Part shown: piece by piece, positions 8,576 through 11,756 of the stretch
Position numbering within the stretch: position 1 is the first letter of the stretch
Layout of the letters: each line of letters starts with the position of its first letter
Assembly (NCBI GenBank): GCA_001598975.1
Contig: BBXU01001845.1
Location: 1 to 11,756 of the forward strand
DNA length: 11,756 nt
Origin: Parachlorella kessleri
Taxonomy: Eukaryota; Chlorophyta; Trebouxiophyceae; Chlorellales; Chlorellaceae
Direction: 5' to 3'
Made by a program: the position numbers and the translations under genes
The notes under the pieces: generated by a model
Told to the model about the DNA's origin: nothing
Databases searched by the model: none
The model's input: only the letters and a program-made list of their open reading frames with translations

Positions 8576-9177
8576 GGTCTGGATAGCAAAGGGTAGTCAG
8601 CTCGAAGCACCAAGGCCTTACCAGCTGAGGCAGGGGCAAGCCATGCACTTGTATGCTGAGCGCATGCCACGTTGGTATATGCGTTAACGTACTAGCTGAC
8701 CGAATGCGGATCGGTCGCCAACCCACATTGACAGCTCCCAGTCCCGCTCACACCTGAAGCCATTAACTACCAGAGCACAACTGCGTTCAGCCCTGTCAGT
8801 CAAGTCTGCCCATACCTCCTCTTTGATCCGCATTGCCAACCACCTTTACCAAGTTCTGGGCCTGCCAGTTGAGGCCTTCGGCCACCTTCAGCTAAACCTC
8901 ACCCAAGTCTTTTTGACGAGTCCTGCGCGCACATTCCACACAATCTTGATCGCTCAGAGTCCCTCTCTTTAGGTTTCTTCAACGCAATGAGCACCAGGCT
9001 GGAAAGGCAGCCTGCCTTGCCTCCGCCAGGCTCACTGTGTTGAATGCGCCGCCCCGCCGCCAGCTACAAAACGAAATATGTCACCAAAACCCCTGTCTGG
9101 CATTGGACCGCCCAACGCCATGGCGTCGCACCTTGTGCTGGTAGCCTGTTCTCTTGCTGTACCAGTGGATTGCTATC
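8576..9177. promoter_or_regulatory. Intergenic and 5' region of the TPR gene
   Basis: Some 600 nt, visibly less GC-rich than the coding exons, with no convincing gene on either strand. It presumably holds the promoter and 5' UTR of the TPR gene. An inverted CCAAT box (attgg, 9102-9106) is present, as is a small inverted repeat, gaccga..tcggtc (8698-8716, 7-nt loop). No TATA box is clear. Confidence 0.45.
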
Positions 9178-9248
9178 ATGGCTGCTGCAGCCGTGGAGAT
9201 GCCCGCAACATGGCTGCACTTGAAGGCGGAAGCAGAGACGGCCTTTAA
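9120..9248 (+). promoter_or_regulatory. Candidate 42-codon uORF overlapping the TPR gene start
   Basis: An ATG at 9120 in good context (G at -3, G at +4) opens a different frame that stops with TAA at 9246-9248, 71 nt inside the TPR coding sequence. If the mRNA includes 9120, this would compete with the main start at 9178, which also has a good context (A at -3, G at +4). The peptide shows no recognised domain. Confidence 0.3.
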
Positions 9249-11611
9249 GGAGGCGAACTACTCTGCTGCCATCTCAGTGTACTCAGCGGCATTGAAGCGG
9301 CTGCAGGAGGAAGCATGCGACACAGCCCTCGCATACGAGCAAAGCAAGCTCTTGTCAAACAGGTTAGTGGTCGGCACGAGACAGGTTCTAGCCCACAATA
9401 GTTCTATGTCATTCGACGCGCCGGGCCTTGCTTCCTTCAGGAGCCTGACTGATCCCTCTTCTGACACTGCTTAAGCTCATGACCCTGGGTTCTGATCTTC
9501 CTCTTTGTGCCTGAGGGTTTTTATTCGTACCCTGTAAGCAGGTGCATGGCCCATCAGCGCTTGGGGAACTGGCAGGCAGCTTGCGAAGACGCTCAGCAGG
9601 CCATCAGGCTCAAACCCGACTGGGAGAAGGGTGAGTCACAGACCTGTGTTGGCCCCTGCCACGCGGTGGCACCCTCCAAGTGGCCAAGCACGTGTGTGCA
9701 CCCTAGCTCTTGCGATGCTGCCTGTGCCCGAGGCACACACTGTGTTGCTGTTGCGGGTGCAAGCTGTGGACCTCGTAGGATGTCCTTGCCGCTGCCTCTC
9801 TGTCTGCCTGCAGCCTGGTACCGGCTGGGCACTTCGCTCCTCTCGCTTGAGCGGCCGGCCGAGGCCAAGCTGGCCTTCGAGCAGGGCCTCCGCTTCAAGC
9901 CGGGCAACTCGCAGCTGCGGCAGCAGGTTGAGCGCCTTGGGAAGGAGGGCCTGGGTGGCAAGGAGAACCAGCCTGGCAGCAGCGGTGCGGCGGCTCCCTC
10001 GGCGGAGTTTCGGCGTTTCCTGGCGAATGTGACGGGCGCCAGCGAGACGTCTTCCAGCTGCAGCGGCGGCTCGCCCGCTTCTGCAGGCAAAGGAGAGGGC
10101 AGGGACGGCAGTGACGCTGTGTCTGGGCGGGGTGCGGCTGCCACTGGAGGAGACGTTGCATTAGCCAGGGAAGCGAGCCAAGCGGCCCAGGAAGCGGCGT
10201 CCGTGCCCGCGACAGCTGCAAATGCGGCGCCGGCAGCAGAGACCCCCCAGCAGCAGCTTGCGGAGGCACAGAAGGCCCTTGGCAACGAGCGATACAAGGA
10301 AGGGAAGTACGAGGATGCGGTGAGTCCTGGTGGTGCGCATGCCCCCACTCGCACATTGCACCCCTGCCCCACAGGCGGCGCTGTGGTGTGGCCCTTATGC
10401 TGCTTCCTTTCAGAGAGTTTATATGCAGTTGCCATGCCTGCTGTTCACATCCTTGGCGGTTGCGGGCAGCGATAGCAGAACTGTCTGCCGGGGGCCATGG
10501 GCACAGGTGATCCAGGCCAACTGACCACCCCGGTGGAACAAAGGCAGCCCGTGCCCACGATGAGTAACAGTACCAGTGCTGCTGCACGGCTGCAGGTGCG
10601 CTACTATGCTGAAGCCATTGAGTTGTGCCCTGGGGAGGCCGCCTACTACTCCAACCGCTCAGCTGCTGCGCTCATGGCACGCAACTACAAGCTGGTGAGA
10701 GGGTCGCTGAGGTCTGGGCAGCACCCTTGGGTAGAGTGCAGAGCCCACTAGGGGCGAGTGTGGGTGGAGCCTTACTGTGTCCGCTCTCTCCCTCTTTCCT
10801 GTGGCCATGAGGGCGGAAGGGAAACCCCAGCAGGTGTCAAGGGGGTTCGAACATGTTCCAGGCGTATGGCTTTGCCTGGGCTAGCTAGTCGGGCGGGTAA
10901 GCCGCGGCAGACTACGTCAAGGCCTGCTGCTTCCCGCCGCAGGCAGCAGCGGATGGGGCCCGTGCTCTGGAGCTGGACCTTTCGCTGCCGCGCGGCGCTG
11001 CCCGCGCTGCCAAGGCGCTGATGGTGATGGGCAGGTTTGGGGAAGCCGAGGCGGTGCTGCAGGGGTCCATGGGCCGCCACCCCACGTTGTCACAGGAGCT
11101 TGTCAGCGTGCAGATCGTGGCACGCAAGGTGCGCAGGCGGGGGAGGAAAATCCATTCTGCCCTGCTTGCTGGTGTTGGTAATTAAGGTGCTATATGAGCT
11201 GGACGTGCGGGGAATGCGGAGAAGTCTGGGGGCGCGACGGGGAGGGTGCTGTTAATTTGGTTCATGTACTGTGACTTGAGCCGCGGCGCATGGTGCCACC
11301 GGTGGCAAGGTGAAAGCATGCAAGCAGCACTGGCTGTGTAAGGCACATGTCGCTTTGGCATATTCAGGAAGTCTTCATAGCCAACTCATCAATCACCCAC
11401 TGGCCTTACAGCTCTCCAGAGACACATGCGTTTCTATGTGTGGTTACCTTGTGCCTGCCTGACCTTCTCAGGTGAATGCCAGTAGGGAGGCCCTGGCTGC
11501 TGGCGAGGCAAACCGAGCCTATACCCTTGCATCTGCCGCGGCTGGCGGCAGCATCCCGCCGTGCGAGGCCGCGGTGCGGCTCAAAGTGGAGGCGCTCCTG
11601 GCGGGGGGCAG
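9178..11611 (+). CDS. TPR co-chaperone-like protein with two TPR blocks (DNAJC7/TTL-like), 5' part
   Basis: Six exons: 9178-9362, 9542-9630, 9814-10319, 10596-10694, 10943-11128 and 11472-11611, all in phase, about 402 residues so far. The gene continues beyond the right edge. TPR block A covers roughly residues 13-125 (..AFKEANYSAAISVYSAAL.., LLSNRCMAHQRLGNW, AWYRLGTSLLSL). A Gly/Ala/Ser-rich linker of about 110 residues follows. Block B starts near 241 (QKALGNERYKEGKYEDAVRY, YYSNRSAAALMARNY) and continues with weaker helical repeats to the edge. Block B has the full basic/Asn set of a carboxylate clamp that binds the EEVD tail of HSP70/HSP90 (K245, N249, N280, R310, R314). Block A has the same spacing but Glu at position 20. 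Order and wording resemble DNAJC7; a J domain would lie outside the window, so plant TTL-like or other TPR families are alternatives. ATG 9178 was chosen because it is the first in-frame ATG before the first repeat. Confidence 0.82.
9631..9813 (+). other. Stop-free intron 2 of the TPR gene, length divisible by three
   Basis: Donor gtgagt at 9631 and acceptor ctgcag ending at 9813; 183 nt, phase 1. It has no in-frame stop, so retention would add 61 residues. Splicing is preferred because removal brings K91 and R95 to the exact clamp spacing and restores a continuous helix (DWEK-AWYRLG). Confidence 0.8.
11129..11471 (+). other. Intron 5 of the TPR gene (343 nt)
   Basis: Donor gtgcgc at 11129 and acceptor ttctcag ending at 11471, phase 0. 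I see no gene or structured element in it. Confidence 0.65.
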
Positions 11612-11713
11612 GTGGGTCGGCTGGGCTGGCCATGCAGGCGTATGATGGCGGGTGTGAGAGGTTAGGGGTTGGGAGTTTTGGGGAAGGCACAAGTGGCAGC
11701 TGATGGTGCAGCT

Positions 11714-11756
11714 GGGGGAAGGGGGGTGGGGGGTTGTTGGTGGTGGTGTGTGTGTG
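11714..11756. repeat. G-rich to (TG)n simple sequence at the right edge
   Basis: G runs followed by TTG/TGG and TG repeats, continuing off the window. It lies inside the unfinished intron that starts at 11612 (donor gtgggt). Confidence 0.8.

Noticed and set aside
8346..8726. 126-codon minus-strand open frame in the 3' UTR/intergenic region
   Set aside because: No family resemblance and no clear splice or start context. It spans the inferred poly(A) signal region and is probably chance.
9593..10435. Long open frame (280 codons) on the minus strand opposite TPR exon 3
   Set aside because: It mirrors a GC-rich coding exon with a clear TPR reading on the plus strand. Its translation has no recognisable motif, as expected for an antisense shadow.
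10841..10860. tRNA T-loop-like ggttcgaac with overlapping palindromes
   Set aside because: It lies in TPR intron 4 and no acceptor, D or anticodon arms can be built around it.
11472..11756. Looking for the J domain (HPD motif) expected for DNAJC7
   Set aside because: The window ends in an intron after the TPR region. No HPD-containing exon is present, so the DnaJ assignment stays unproven.

Overview
The window looks like nuclear DNA of a green alga (Chlorophyta; class not resolved). The evidence is a high overall GC content, many spliceosomal introns of about 180-400 nt that nearly all end in (c/g)cag, long Ala/Gln/Ser-rich insertions in the proteins, and a TGTAA polyadenylation-type signal behind one gene. 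There is no sign of a bacterial operon, mobile element, CRISPR array, tRNA or rRNA gene. Exons were joined by hand using splice consensus, reading phase and remembered family sequence patterns; no alignment or transcript was available.

Layout. (1) Positions 1-2600, minus strand: seven exons of a PLP-dependent fold-type I enzyme of the aminotransferase class V superfamily, similar to isopenicillin-N epimerase and plant L-cysteine desulfhydrase. The 3' end lies outside the window and the first coding exon is unresolved. (2) About 2601-3149: a short shared region between two divergent genes. (3) 3150-8063, plus strand: an eight-exon gene for an RPAP2/Rtr1-type protein (RNA polymerase II-associated protein 2; CTD Ser5 phosphatase family), with an N-terminal RTR1 zinc-binding domain, a long disordered middle and a C-terminal helical domain like that of plant RPAP2 homologues. 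(4) 8064-9177: 3' UTR with a TGTAA signal at 8555, then the upstream region of the next gene. (5) 9178-11611 and beyond, plus strand: the first six exons of a TPR co-chaperone-like protein with two separate TPR blocks, resembling DNAJC7/TTL-type proteins. The rest of the gene lies to the right.

The three genes have no evident shared pathway. The points most worth a second look are: a probable GC-AG intron carrying a (TG)n tract next to its acceptor; a class V active-site lysine codon split by an intron; two RVxF-like (PP1-docking) motifs in the RPAP2 middle region; two carboxylate-clamp TPR blocks with exact clamp spacing, the first with an Asn-to-Glu change; a stop-free 183-nt intron; and candidate uORFs. 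I found no convincing new multi-gene system.
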